A stretch of DNA of 54,029 nt from a virus, in the IMG/VR virus record IMGVR_UViG_3300011116_000659, positions 1-54,029 of that record; one strand, given 5' to 3'. Below the pieces are notes generated by a model. It was not told where the DNA came from. It searched no databases and saw only the letters and a list, made by a program, of their open reading frames with translations. This document shows, in pieces, positions 34,509 through 44,772 of the stretch (position 1 is its first letter; every line of letters begins with the position of its first letter). Both the position numbers and the translations under genes were made by a program.

Positions 34509-36890
34509 ATGGCCGATGCACCCGTTGATGTCCGGGACGCCCGTGACCCTATCCTTGAGCGTATCCGCTCTCGTGTGAATCCTCTTGACTCTGCAAAGGA
34601 CTTTCAGCTTTACGAGGCTGAGAAGGGTGCTGAGCTTGCCCGTGGTTCACAGAGCACGTTCCGTGCGCTCGTTCATCTTCCCCCTATCGACGGGGAAATG
34701 ACTGAGGCGCAACGACAGGCCCTCCTCGCAAAGTATACCGGAATGCTGGCTGATCTCAAGAAGGTCGAGTCCAGTATGAAGGCCGAGGATATGAAGTCCC
34801 AGCGCGGATACCAGACGGCTATGTCCAACTTGTCTTCCGCCCTGTTGAAGTATGCGGCGTCTGAGAATGCTTCCTATGCGACGACTGTGTCTTCTGCAAT
34901 GCAGGCCGCTACGGAGCGTATGACGGCGCTCTCCACCGAGCAGGATTTGTACGGCACTGCCACTCTTCCTGACAAGGTCCGTTCTGCATATGCTGAGGAC
35001 ATCAAAGACCTTGCTACGTCTGTCTCGCCGGATGGCACCATCCGTGACGGTGCGACGTATTACACCAAGCTCGACGCCCTCTTGAAGAAGACGAAAGACC
35101 CGCGTGAGGTCATCCCTCTTCTGAGTGAAGTGGCGGCTACTGCTGGTGTGACGGACCCTCAGCACTTCATTACCAGCCTGAGTGGTATGCCCAAGGATGC
35201 TGCCGCCGGTGCCTCTCTCCGTAGGCAGCTTGCGGCTGGTCAGGCTGCGTATGCCTCTGCGATGGAACGTCAGGAGCAGATTACGGGGCAGATTACGGAG
35301 GTTGACCAGACCTTCCGTGACCGTGCCAAGGGGGAGCCCGGATGGGTTCAGGACATGCTTGCTATGTCCATGCGTGGTATCGCTGGCATTGATACCAAGC
35401 CCTCTCCGGAGCTTGCCGCCGCACTTGGTATCGGACCGATGGATGGTAGTACCACGGAGGGTGGTGTCCCGCAGACCGGACCCGATGGGAAGCCTATCCC
35501 TGGGAGCAAGACTGCATACAAGCTTGAGGCAAACCCGTATACCGCGGACGCGAAGGCACATATCGAGCAGCAGATTGATGCCCTCATGGCGGGTACTGAC
35601 CCTCGGTATGTCCAGCTTCGGAAGGCTATGATTTCCTCTGATGCTTTCAAGAAGTTCAAGGAAATCCATGGGTATGAAGACGATGAGGTTGCCTTCCAGG
35701 CGTGGGGGAAGGCGGCGAAGTTCCATGCGAGTAAGACCAAGGCGGATACTCGCGCGGCCATGGACCGGGAAATCCTGAGCGGACGCCAGGAAGCGGGCGT
35801 GCTCGACCAAGCCGGCGCCCGTGTTCGCACGGCTATTCGTGACCTTTTCGGTGGTAAGAAGAAGACTCTTACCCAGAAGGAGGCAACGGATGTGATGGCT
35901 GCCGGGGAGGAAACCCCGGACGATTCTTCCACCCCCCTCACCCCCACGGGCACCCCGGCCGAAGAGGCGGACCCCACGTCCCCTGAGAAGCCGGCTCTGG
36001 CTTCTCAGACCGAGAACCCGTCTGCTGGTATTACCAACGGCTCGTCGCCGCCTGTGACCACGGAGGAAAAGGGTGGTAGTAAGTCTGAGGCACGGGCGGC
36101 GGCTTCCGAAGAGAAGGCTGCGAAGTACCGTATCGTGAACGACCCCCGCAATCCCGACTACATCTATCGGCAGTATGCTGATGGACGTATCGAGTTGATT
36201 GGTACTCCCAATGATGCTACCGTGTCCCCCAAGAACCCCCGTGCTCAGACTGGTAGTGGGAAGACCAAAGTGGAGTCTGTCATCGGTGCCTATGTGGAAG
36301 AGTCTGAGAAGCCGGACCCGAAGAAGACGGCTCTTGACCTTGAGGACGTTCAGCCCTCTCCCGAGCGTCCTCCGCAGGGTGAGAACATGAACATGACCCC
36401 CAAGGCGCGTGGCAATGAGGGTGCGAAGATTGGGGTCATTGAGGGTATCGCCCGTGCCGGAAGCGGTGATATCAAGATGGGGGCCAGTGGTCCCGGGCTC
36501 AAGCTCGGACGTGCCGGAGAGCTTGTTAGTACGGACAAGCCCCACACCCCGTCTGAGGCACCTGACCCGAACCTGGTCAAGCCGGAAGAGAAGGGCGTCA
36601 AGGGAGTTGGCAACAGTCGTGGAGAGATCGACTACTCCAAGGAAGAGGCAGATGCCCGTATGAAGATGCCGGTGGTCAACCGTAAGGAAGCCACTCGCCC
36701 CCTCAGTGTGCAGGAGCAAGAGGTTCCTTTGGAACAGAAGCTCAATCCTGGTCTTATCCCTGTCTCTCCCGAAGAGAAGAAGCGCCGGGCTACCCTCCGC
36801 AAGGTGTTGCTGGACGACGCCGGGTATGATACGGATACCGGGCTGTCACCCAACATGAGGGAAATCCATGAAACCTACGGCACCGAGTAA
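34509..36890 (+). CDS. Internal virion / ejection-type protein B
   Basis: 793 residues. Residues 1-430 are helical with charged coils (TALSTEQDLYGTATLPDKVR). From about residue 470 a Pro/Glu/Lys-rich low-complexity region holds several clusters of TPTGTPAEEADPTSPEK type. The C-terminus is short and charged. It corresponds in position to gp15 of T7-like phages. It overlaps the next gene by 23 bp. Confidence 0.65.
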   Translation: MADAPVDVRDARDPILERIRSRVNPLDSAKDFQLYEAEKGAELARGSQSTFRALVHLPPIDGEMTEAQRQALLAKYTGMLADLKKVESSMKAEDMKSQRGYQTAMSNLSSALLKYAASENASYATTVSSAMQAATERMTALSTEQDLYGTATLPDKVRSAYAEDIKDLATSVSPDGTIRDGATYYTKLDALLKKTKDPREVIPLLSEVAATAGVTDPQHFITSLSGMPKDAAAGASLRRQLAAGQAAYASAMERQEQITGQITEVDQTFRDRAKGEPGWVQDMLAMSMRGIAGIDTKPSPELAAALGIGPMDGSTTEGGVPQTGPDGKPIPGSKTAYKLEANPYTADAKAHIEQQIDALMAGTDPRYVQLRKAMISSDAFKKFKEIHGYEDDEVAFQAWGKAAKFHASKTKADTRAAMDREILSGRQEAGVLDQAGARVRTAIRDLFGGKKKTLTQKEATDVMAAGEETPDDSSTPLTPTGTPAEEADPTSPEKPALASQTENPSAGITNGSSPPVTTEEKGGSKSEARAAASEEKAAKYRIVNDPRNPDYIYRQYADGRIELIGTPNDATVSPKNPRAQTGSGKTKVESVIGAYVEESEKPDPKKTALDLEDVQPSPERPPQGENMNMTPKARGNEGAKIGVIEGIARAGSGDIKMGASGPGLKLGRAGELVSTDKPHTPSEAPDPNLVKPEEKGVKGVGNSRGEIDYSKEEADARMKMPVVNRKEATRPLSVQEQEVPLEQKLNPGLIPVSPEEKKRRATLRKVLLDDAGYDTDTGLSPNMREIHETYGTE

Positions 36891-39800
36891 GAGCGGGACT
36901 ACTTCTGCCGCTGATGCCATGTTTCATGCTATGTCTCAGGCAGGCATTGGTGCGTCTGAGACTCCGGAGACTGAGCCGAAGGTAGAGGAGAAGCCGGCTG
37001 TTGCCCCCCCGGTGGTTGCCCCCCCGGTGGCAAAGCCCGTGGCCCCCACGGCTACCGTATCTGCGCCCCCTCCCGCAAGTGCAGATACGTCGTGGACTGG
37101 TACGTACAAGTCTGGTGGCATGGCTGACCGTGAGGAGTCTCATGACCCTGCGGTTGCCTATGATGAGTCCAGCCGTGTGCCGGAACATGACTCCGCTCTG
37201 TGGCGATTCCTCACTACTCCCGACCCTACCCGCATGGCAATCGCGAAGGCTAAGGAGCCTGCATATGCTGAGAAGGTAGAACGTGGTCGTGATGTCTCCG
37301 ACTACAAGGAGCATCTTTACGAGCAGTGGCAGTCTGACGCGAAAGAAGAAGAGGAGGACTTGCGGAAGCAGTTGAATATGCCCGCAGGTGATACTGAGAT
37401 TCCCATGATTGACGATGGGAGCAAGCTCGGTGTTGATGTGTCGCGTCTTGAGCAGAAGGTCGCACTCAAGGCGATGGATGATGAGTCCTATGACAAGTAT
37501 CATGTCTCGTACGACGCACTTGACAAGAAGCTTGAGGAGCTTGGCGTTGACAATCCTGAGGATGTGAAGGCGTCCATCAGTGCCCGTGCCCATGACAAGG
37601 CGCGTCGCCAGGTTGGCGCGGCGTTCACCGGCAAGCGGCATCTGTCTGCTTTCCTCGTGGACGATGACAAGCTCATGAAGGAGATTGACGAGATTCCTGG
37701 CTCTGCTGGCGTGTTCTCTGCTGGTATCTCCCCGCAAGAGTTCTATGCCATCGGTGCTCCTAAGACGTTCACTGTCCTCGGTAAGGATGGTGTCACCACG
37801 TCTCTGACCGGTAAGGAAGTTCGGAGTGAGCGTTGGGGTGACTACCTCAAGCGGCTCATGTTCGACTCTGTCCCGACCATTCTTGCTTCTCGTGTCAAGT
37901 CTGCCGGTAAGCACCAGTCGAAGGCCGGTGAATATCTCTACGACGGAGAGTGGAAGAAGGCTCTTGATGAGCATCTTGCTTCTACGGCTGCCATGCTCGG
38001 TGAGAAGGCGGATACTCCGGAGGAGCGTGAGGCGTATATCCGTATGCTCCGCTCTAACCCTGACCTGTTGCAGCATGTCGCTGATACCTTCCGTAAGGGT
38101 GCCGAAATGACGGCGGCGTCGGATACCATCGACGCTACCCCTGAGAATACGAAGCGCACTGGTGATGTCGCCGCTGCTATCGGGCACCTGATGGGCTTTG
38201 ATATGATTGCCGTGTCGCCGGATGCGTTCACGGTCGGTCTGTCCGGAACCACCAAGCTCGTTGGTGAGGGACTCCACCTTATCCAGACCCGTAAGGCGCT
38301 TTTCGCTATCAAGGAAGTTGAGCGCGTTGTGAACGGTGGTGGCAGTGCGAGTGACGCCGTGTCTGCTCTCAAGCGTATTGACCCTGCACTCGCTGACGTT
38401 GTCGAAGCGGAAATGCGCGCGGCTACTCGTGGCGATAACTCGATGTCTTCTGCCATCGGGCAGTTGAAGACGGACGCTGGACGGCTTGCCGATGAGGCTG
38501 CCGCGGCTTCTAAGAAGGCTGCCGAACTGGAGAAGGAATACCCCGAGACGGTCAAGGCTGCCGGTGAGGCGATTGAGAGTGAGGCGGCTCATAAGCAGGC
38601 GCTCGCAGACCAGACGGCGAAGGCGCTTGCCAAGGAGCACCGTGCCAAGCTGGCTGAATCCCTCAAGGCGAAGGCTGCCGCGAAGACTGCTGAGTCTGCC
38701 AAAATGACCAAGCAGGCGGAACTGCTTGAGGCTAAGGACGCTCTCACGAAGTCCAAGGCTGCTCTTGAGGAATATATCGCGGGGTCTTCTGCCCAGCGGA
38801 AGGCACTCACGGGCACTCAGCGGTCTGCGGATAAGATTGAGGAGTCGTACACCAAGGCTCAGGCTGCTGCCGAGCAGTATTACAAGGACAACCGCGGTCT
38901 GATTGACTCGGTGGCCGAAGATATGGTTGCGTCTGAGGAGAAGACGCAACGTATCATGGAGCTTGAGACTCGTAAGAAGCAGGCTGAGGAAGCTGCTACG
39001 ACCCTCCGTGCCCAGATTGATGAGCTACAGAAGCAGCATGGAAAAGTTGACCCTGGCTATATGCCGGCGGTCGATGCCGCTCGTAAGGAGTTTGAGTCCG
39101 GGAAGCTCAAGCTGGCTGACTACACCAAGCGTATCGCTGAAATCAAGAAGGAGTTTGACCCTATGAAGGGTGCTCCTGCTGAGGTTCAGAAGCAACTCAA
39201 GACTGCTAACTCGCTTCTCAAGCGGGCTGTCGAGGAGCAGAGTGCTGCTATCTCTGAGGCGGATAAGCTCACCAAAGAGTTGAAGGAGACTACGGAGTCC
39301 ATCAAGCAGAAGGGCCCCGAAGCTGTGAAGGCGTGGAAGGAACTCTTGAAGATGAAGGCCAAGGCCAAGTCGCTTGCTGATGAGGGTGCTGCCCTTGTTG
39401 GTAAGACGGGTGGTCTGGGCATCGGACAGGAACTCCTTGAGCATGATAGCAAGGCGTTGACTCAGTTGAAGGCTGAGCACGCCAGTGCCATTGCTACCAT
39501 GAAGCGCGTATCCGCTGAGTACGGCGGTGTTGAGAAGGCGCTAAAGGAAGCGGATAAGATTGCTGTGGAAGCCACGAAGGCTGCTGACGCGGCGCGTGGT
39601 GCCCGTCTGCGTCACTCTGAGCGGGCTATCAGTTCGTCTCAGGCGATGGCTCAGAAGGCCGCAGCGGCGCGGGGGAAGGCCGCAGCGGGCGCCGTCGAGG
39701 ACATCGCGGCTACCAAGGGCAAGGTGGCAGACAAGCTGGACGAGAGCGCGCGGAAGGCCGCGCAGTCGGAGGCGTGGAAGGCAGCGGCGCTTCGCACTGT

Positions 39801-42800
39801 CCGTGACTATGCGGAAGGACTCAAGCGCAGCCGCAGTATGCGGGCACAGATGGATGCTCTTACCACGTCCAAGAGTCTTATCACGGATGGGGTTGACCTC
39901 CACAAGGTAGCTGGCACTGCTGATGTGTCAGTCCGTAATACGGACATGCTCAAGAAGCTCACCGACCTTGCTGGGCCCGGTGGCCTGGGCATCTTGGCAA
40001 AGCAGGAGACTCCGCTTGGTGATGTTGTGCGTAAGCTTATCAACACCAAGGGCACCTGGGTTGTTCTCAGTCCGGCTGAAATCTCCACGATTCAACGGGC
40101 ACCCCGCGAGGTCGCCGGGGCCCTGCTCCGTGGTAGTGATAAGTACCCGCAGCTTCTCACCCACTCGACTGTCCAGAACCTTGACAAGATCGAGCATACC
40201 AAGGCGACTTCCTGGTCGCTTGAGGGTATCCGTCGTCGTGTCACCACTCTTCCGCAGCGTCTCTCCAAGTCATTCGGTCCTGGGTATGTGAAGCTCGGTG
40301 CTGTTGAGGAGCAGTTGCCTGAGATTATTCGTGCGATGTCGAATAAGACTGCTCAGGCGAATGATGAGCTTGCTTATCTGCATCTTCACGGTAAGTGGAA
40401 GGACGTGAGTGAAGATACGAAGAAGGCTCTCACGCTCCTCGGCATTGATGCCAGTGCTGATGAGAAGGGGGCCGTGCAGGCTGGTCTTATTATTGACTAC
40501 CTGGATACCACTCGTCCACTCCCGTATGGTCCTGGTGCTACTCTCCAGAATACGAGCACCCTGTCTGGTCGCTCTATCTTCTGGCAGTTCCGTCATCAGG
40601 CACTCAATGATGCCCGTGTCGCTTCCTTTGTGGAGGAGCTTGATAAGCTTCCCGAGGGTGCTGACATGGCACCGCTCATCGACAAGTTTGCGGATACGTC
40701 TGCCCCTCACTTGGTCGGTATGGCGCGTACGTGGTTCCCGAGCACGACGGAGAATGTCAATCCCCATACGGCTGCCATCATCCTCCGTGACATGATGGAG
40801 GAGTTGAAGTCATCGTACGCTGCCGATGGCGACTTCGTACACTTCATGGCCGCGATGAAGAAGCGTACGGCGGCGCCAACGTATGTTGGTACTGACATCG
40901 TGCGTGACGGGGAAGTCATCGCCGGTTCTCTCCGTCCACGCTCTCAGACGGGCCTTGGGGGCACTGATACTAACATCGTCCGTGTGATGGGCTTCACCGG
41001 TAGCCTCGTGTCTCATGGGTCCAATCTCTATGAGACGGATGCCATGCTTGCCAAGGCTGTCGGCGGCGTCATCGATACGGAGACGATGCGACACGTTGAT
41101 GCATTCCTTAGCGGTGCATATAGCGGCGTAGACGGCAAGCCAGTTGATATGCGGAAGGTGATGGACTTCTTTGGCCGTGCTGGGCTTCCTATGACGGCGG
41201 ACCGTCAGGTCATCCGTGATTGGGCCGGCAACGTGGGGGAGCGGACGGTTGCCGCCGCACTCCTCGGGAGCGACCCCAAGGCACCTGTGTGGGCCACCAA
41301 GCAGCTTGTGGAGCAGCTTGATAGCGAGCTTGGTAACGTCGCGAAGCGGCTTGAGGGACGTACCCGCTTCGACGGACCCATCGGGGCTAACGCTCAGGTT
41401 CTCGTAAACGTGTGGCGTCGGTCTGTTACCACCGGGTATCTCCTCCCCAATCCTTCCTTCTGGACTACCAACTGGCTTGGTAATGTCACGCAGGCATGGA
41501 CAGTGCTTGGTCCTGAGAAGGCATTGCAGGGTGGTATCGATACCATCGCACCGAATATCCCCCTCGTTGGTAAGTTCGTTCAGGATTTCATGTCTCGTCA
41601 GGCTGATAAGGCGGCTGGTAAGGCTGTCATCGGTCCTGTCATGGAGTGGCTGTTCAATCCGCATATCGCGGCTGTGGCCAATGGGGAGCAGGGCTTTGTC
41701 AAGTTCAAGAGTGGACTTGTCATGGACTATGCCACGATTCGTCGTAACTGGATTGACCAGGGTGTCGTTGATACCATGCTCCGTGAGGAGTTGACGGACG
41801 TGTTCTCCCGCCGGGATGTCACGTCTATCAGTGCCCGTATCCCGCGATGGCTTTCTGGTGAGAGTGCGTACCATCGTACGCTGTCTGACTTCCAGACCAT
41901 GACGCAGCAGCGTGCCCGTATGTCCCTGTGGCTCCGTCTGGTGAATGATGGTCACCAGCCTACGGAAGCAGGCAAGCTGGTGAATGACGCGTACTTCGAC
42001 TGGAAGCACGGCGCCCCGCCTATCAAGGCATTCATGGCGTTGCTTCCCTTCTGGCGCTTCACTGCTCTTGGGCACCGGCAGGCTTTCCGGGCACTCATGC
42101 AGGGTATGTATGACCCTGAGGGTGCTATGAAGGCCGCTATGATTGGGCAGTCCCAGCTTGGGCACATGCGGCAGCAACTCTATGCCGTAAGTGAGCTTGA
42201 GAACCTTATGTTGCCCAGCCAGCAGGGGCCCTATGCTTCGCAGGATGAGAAGACCCTCGCGCTCGCCACAGATGAAAGCCCTATGTGGTACAGTGGGCGC
42301 ACCCGTATGTCTCTCCAGGTGGTTGATGATGCCACCCGTCGTCAACTGTTCCTCGACTCCGGCAAGGACAAGCCCTATGCCTTGTACTCCTTGCCTGACA
42401 ATACCACTCTCGGATTCGTTGACGTTCAGATTGGACTCGCCGCTGCCCTGGGCTCGCACTTGTACGCCGGAGCCTACGGGGATGCAGTCGAACCGCTTAT
42501 GGTTCAGTCTGTTGGGGAGCTCACGGGTGAGGCTGTAGACAAGAGTAACCCTTGGCTGTCTGAGCCTATGCATACGTTCTTCAACAGCATTGGTCTTGAC
42601 CCTGACAGTGGGCAGGAGAGTAAGGACCAGTGGGGTACGGCTGAGAAGGCGTTGGTTGCACGTCATCTTGCCGGGAAGTTTGGTATCGATCCGGATAAGG
42701 TCGCCTATCAGCCTGAGGATGGGCATGGCCGGTGGCGTATCAAGCCGATCGCGGCTGTTCTCACTGAGCTTCCGGGTATGAATAACCTTACGCAGAACTA

Positions 42801-43038
42801 CGCCCGGTTTGCCCTCAATCCGTACCGATTGCAGGACGACCCGCGGGCTGTGAAGTCTGTCACCTATATCATGACGAAGATGATGGGTACTGGCCCTAAC
42901 TACTACAGCCCTGAGACTCGTCTGAGGGAACTCCGGTCTGATGCTGAACGCAAGCTCAAAGCGGTGGACGCCTCGACGCGGCCGACGTGGCAAGGTTTCG
43001 ACCCGGCCGACCTTGACAAGAAGGAGCGGGCCCGGTAG
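36868..43038 (+). CDS. 2056-residue ejection-type protein C
   Basis: 2056 residues, the largest gene of the window. The N-terminus has a Pro/Val-rich stretch with a duplicated VAPPV. Residues about 540-1000 are a very long Ala/Lys/Glu-rich coiled coil, and the C-terminal 1000 residues are globular, with Trp-rich segments (FWRFTALGHRQAFRALMQG). T7 gp16, in the same position, is about 1300 residues and has a lytic transglycosylase domain; I see no such catalytic motif here. It probably forms part of the trans-envelope channel (inference). Confidence 0.7.
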   Translation: MKPTAPSKSGTTSAADAMFHAMSQAGIGASETPETEPKVEEKPAVAPPVVAPPVAKPVAPTATVSAPPPASADTSWTGTYKSGGMADREESHDPAVAYDESSRVPEHDSALWRFLTTPDPTRMAIAKAKEPAYAEKVERGRDVSDYKEHLYEQWQSDAKEEEEDLRKQLNMPAGDTEIPMIDDGSKLGVDVSRLEQKVALKAMDDESYDKYHVSYDALDKKLEELGVDNPEDVKASISARAHDKARRQVGAAFTGKRHLSAFLVDDDKLMKEIDEIPGSAGVFSAGISPQEFYAIGAPKTFTVLGKDGVTTSLTGKEVRSERWGDYLKRLMFDSVPTILASRVKSAGKHQSKAGEYLYDGEWKKALDEHLASTAAMLGEKADTPEEREAYIRMLRSNPDLLQHVADTFRKGAEMTAASDTIDATPENTKRTGDVAAAIGHLMGFDMIAVSPDAFTVGLSGTTKLVGEGLHLIQTRKALFAIKEVERVVNGGGSASDAVSALKRIDPALADVVEAEMRAATRGDNSMSSAIGQLKTDAGRLADEAAAASKKAAELEKEYPETVKAAGEAIESEAAHKQALADQTAKALAKEHRAKLAESLKAKAAAKTAESAKMTKQAELLEAKDALTKSKAALEEYIAGSSAQRKALTGTQRSADKIEESYTKAQAAAEQYYKDNRGLIDSVAEDMVASEEKTQRIMELETRKKQAEEAATTLRAQIDELQKQHGKVDPGYMPAVDAARKEFESGKLKLADYTKRIAEIKKEFDPMKGAPAEVQKQLKTANSLLKRAVEEQSAAISEADKLTKELKETTESIKQKGPEAVKAWKELLKMKAKAKSLADEGAALVGKTGGLGIGQELLEHDSKALTQLKAEHASAIATMKRVSAEYGGVEKALKEADKIAVEATKAADAARGARLRHSERAISSSQAMAQKAAAARGKAAAGAVEDIAATKGKVADKLDESARKAAQSEAWKAAALRTVRDYAEGLKRSRSMRAQMDALTTSKSLITDGVDLHKVAGTADVSVRNTDMLKKLTDLAGPGGLGILAKQETPLGDVVRKLINTKGTWVVLSPAEISTIQRAPREVAGALLRGSDKYPQLLTHSTVQNLDKIEHTKATSWSLEGIRRRVTTLPQRLSKSFGPGYVKLGAVEEQLPEIIRAMSNKTAQANDELAYLHLHGKWKDVSEDTKKALTLLGIDASADEKGAVQAGLIIDYLDTTRPLPYGPGATLQNTSTLSGRSIFWQFRHQALNDARVASFVEELDKLPEGADMAPLIDKFADTSAPHLVGMARTWFPSTTENVNPHTAAIILRDMMEELKSSYAADGDFVHFMAAMKKRTAAPTYVGTDIVRDGEVIAGSLRPRSQTGLGGTDTNIVRVMGFTGSLVSHGSNLYETDAMLAKAVGGVIDTETMRHVDAFLSGAYSGVDGKPVDMRKVMDFFGRAGLPMTADRQVIRDWAGNVGERTVAAALLGSDPKAPVWATKQLVEQLDSELGNVAKRLEGRTRFDGPIGANAQVLVNVWRRSVTTGYLLPNPSFWTTNWLGNVTQAWTVLGPEKALQGGIDTIAPNIPLVGKFVQDFMSRQADKAAGKAVIGPVMEWLFNPHIAAVANGEQGFVKFKSGLVMDYATIRRNWIDQGVVDTMLREELTDVFSRRDVTSISARIPRWLSGESAYHRTLSDFQTMTQQRARMSLWLRLVNDGHQPTEAGKLVNDAYFDWKHGAPPIKAFMALLPFWRFTALGHRQAFRALMQGMYDPEGAMKAAMIGQSQLGHMRQQLYAVSELENLMLPSQQGPYASQDEKTLALATDESPMWYSGRTRMSLQVVDDATRRQLFLDSGKDKPYALYSLPDNTTLGFVDVQIGLAAALGSHLYAGAYGDAVEPLMVQSVGELTGEAVDKSNPWLSEPMHTFFNSIGLDPDSGQESKDQWGTAEKALVARHLAGKFGIDPDKVAYQPEDGHGRWRIKPIAAVLTELPGMNNLTQNYARFALNPYRLQDDPRAVKSVTYIMTKMMGTGPNYYSPETRLRELRSDAERKLKAVDASTRPTWQGFDPADLDKKERAR

Positions 43039-43041
43039 TAT
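43013..43041 (+). promoter_or_regulatory. Sigma70-like promoter before the decoration/lysis module
   Basis: TTGACA (43013-43018), 17 bp, TAGTAT (43036-43041), inside the last codons of the 2056-residue gene. A leader of about 57 nt follows, with a stem-loop at 43054-43081 (ACCC/GGGGA paired with TCCCC/GGGT). Confidence 0.75.
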
Positions 43042-43053
43042 GTAGATGCTCGC

Positions 43054-43081
43054 ACCCGGGGATATCTCGTCCCCTCTGGGT
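43054..43081 (+). promoter_or_regulatory. 5' leader stem-loop of the decoration-type gene
   Basis: ACCCGGGGA pairs with TCCCC and GGGT around a 7-nt loop and a small bulge. It lies between the promoter and the ATG at 43105. It may stabilise the message of an abundant protein (inference). Confidence 0.45.
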
Positions 43082-43104
43082 TCACATGCAAGCCGAGGTG
43101 TCTC

Positions 43105-44028
43105 ATGGAGCAGAAGTCTATCGCCCCCCAGCGTCTCTACACCGCTGGTGATGACCGGAACGTTGGTCGTCATACCCTTGTTCTCGCCGGTGGCACGGTT
43201 GCCAAGGGTGACATTGTTATGCCGGACTCTACGACGGCTGTGGCATCCAACTCTATCTCGGTCACCAAGGCCGCCGCCAACAACGGCAAGGTGGTCAACT
43301 CTCCTCTGTTCGTGGCTGCCCATCCGGGTACTGCTGGTGGGAGTCTCCGGGTTGCTGAGTGGTGGGTTCTGTCCGGTCAGAACACTTCTGGTGCTGCGGT
43401 TGATGACCCTGTCTACCTGAGTGATACTGCCGGTGGGTGGTCGCTCTCTCCTGGCACGTCCAAGCGTCGTATCGGTACGGTTCTGGTGGTTCACGCCAGT
43501 GCGGGTGTCGTTCTTCTGGCTCCGAACAACGTCTTGCAGACGGTGGTTGACAGCATCAGCAACACTGCCGTGTCTACTGCCATCACTGGTACCACCGAAG
43601 TTGCTACCAACTTCGACCGTACCCAGACCATCAAGGCGAACCGGCTTCGCCCTGGTTCTCGTGTCCGTGTCCGTGCGTGTGGTATCCACACGGCGACCAC
43701 GGGTGCTGAGACGCACACGATGGCCCTCAAGTTCGGGTCTGTCACTGTCGCGAGCAAGGCCGCGATTGACCCTGCGAACAACGATATCTTCTACTTCGAC
43801 TTCGACATCGTCATCCGGACGATTGGTGCTGGTGGTACTCTTGCCGCTACCGGTGTGATGGGCTTCGGTGCCTCTGGCACTATGAATCCCACGGCTGTGT
43901 TGAAGGGTAGCACTGCCATCGATACTACGGCCGACATCGTGGTTGCCGTGAACATCACCCGTCAGGCTGCGGCGACTGATGCTGATAGTGCCCAGCTTGA
44001 GATTCTGGCTGTCGAAATCCTCGACTAA
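43105..44028 (+). CDS. Virion surface or decoration-type protein
   Basis: 307 residues, strand-rich and almost free of charged helices. The N-terminal half (HTLVLAGGTVAKGDIVMPDS, IGTVLVVHASAGVVLLAPNN) resembles the small capsid decoration type, and the C-terminal half is a jelly-roll-like domain (TIKANRLRPGSRVRVRACGI). It has its own promoter and a GAGGTG site. A head fibre or late structural protein is possible. Confidence 0.65.
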   Translation: MEQKSIAPQRLYTAGDDRNVGRHTLVLAGGTVAKGDIVMPDSTTAVASNSISVTKAAANNGKVVNSPLFVAAHPGTAGGSLRVAEWWVLSGQNTSGAAVDDPVYLSDTAGGWSLSPGTSKRRIGTVLVVHASAGVVLLAPNNVLQTVVDSISNTAVSTAITGTTEVATNFDRTQTIKANRLRPGSRVRVRACGIHTATTGAETHTMALKFGSVTVASKAAIDPANNDIFYFDFDIVIRTIGAGGTLAATGVMGFGASGTMNPTAVLKGSTAIDTTADIVVAVNITRQAAATDADSAQLEILAVEILD

Positions 44029-44039
44029 GGGGGTGCCAC

Positions 44040-44444
44040 ATGCAGCCTGTCTCTTTCCGGGTTGTCCGTAAGAGTGGTACCAGTGTCAATACCATTGGTA
44101 CCGGTACGGATATCACTCTCCAGATTGGGGAGGACAAGGGAGCGAATGCGACGGACACTGACCGTGTGAAGGTCCGTGTCCAGCGTATCAAGCTCAAGAA
44201 TGTCGCAGGGGCGACCATCGCGACGTTTCAGCCGGCGCTGTTCTCGGCGTCGGGGGCTGCGCTTGGTGACATCGAGCAGGAGTACAACGGATTCAATACC
44301 GTCAAGGCTGACCTGTACGATGACAATGACTTGAATCTGTACATGCTCACCGACACCCGGGGGAGGCTGTTTCTTCGGCCGACCCCTGACGCCGGTGCTG
44401 ACAATCAGTTCAAGTACAGTGTCACATATGAAGTGCATTTCTAA
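44040..44444 (+). CDS. Small beta-rich structural protein
   Basis: 134 residues of alternating strands (RVKVRVQRIKLKNVAGATIA). It follows the decoration-type gene closely and ends before the lysis genes. No known family. Confidence 0.65.
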   Translation: MQPVSFRVVRKSGTSVNTIGTGTDITLQIGEDKGANATDTDRVKVRVQRIKLKNVAGATIATFQPALFSASGAALGDIEQEYNGFNTVKADLYDDNDLNLYMLTDTRGRLFLRPTPDAGADNQFKYSVTYEVHF

Positions 44445-44454
44445 CGAGGATACC

Positions 44455-44772
44455 ATGCGTAAGCTCTGGCTCTTGTACCTGGGGCCCGTACTCATGGTAC
44501 TCCTCGTGTCTTCGGCGGCAGCCCAGGACATCGCCCACATTACGGGGGAAACAGTTACCACCCCCCCTTCTGGGCATTCACCGGACTATCTCTTACAGCT
44601 TGGGCCCTATGGGGTCTTTGCTTGGGCAGCCTGGATGATGCGTGGTGCCTTGGAGACGTTGAAGAACGGTATCCAGGTAAGTATTGTGCATCGGCATGAG
44701 CTTACCCATGCTGGCATTGAGTCCCTACGGAAGGTGCTCAACGGCACAAAGGATAACGAGGAACAGGAATGA
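44455..44772 (+). CDS. Small membrane protein, holin or spanin candidate
   Basis: 105 residues from ATG 44455, preceded by GAGGA. Residues 3-23 form a signal-like or membrane segment (LWLLYLGPVLMVLLVSSAAA) ending in AAA-Q, and residues 47-61 (GPYGVFAWAAWMMRG) a second hydrophobic segment. The tail is charged. Its ATGA overlap with the putative lysin gene supports a lysis role. Confidence 0.65.
   Translation: MRKLWLLYLGPVLMVLLVSSAAAQDIAHITGETVTTPPSGHSPDYLLQLGPYGVFAWAAWMMRGALETLKNGIQVSIVHRHELTHAGIESLRKVLNGTKDNEEQE

Noticed and set aside
34647-43716. Long minus-strand ORFs opposite the ejection-protein genes (34647-36719, 36790-38949, 40810-43716)
   Set aside because: They are antisense to long continuous coding frames, span gene borders of the real strand and have Leu/Arg/His-rich shadow composition.
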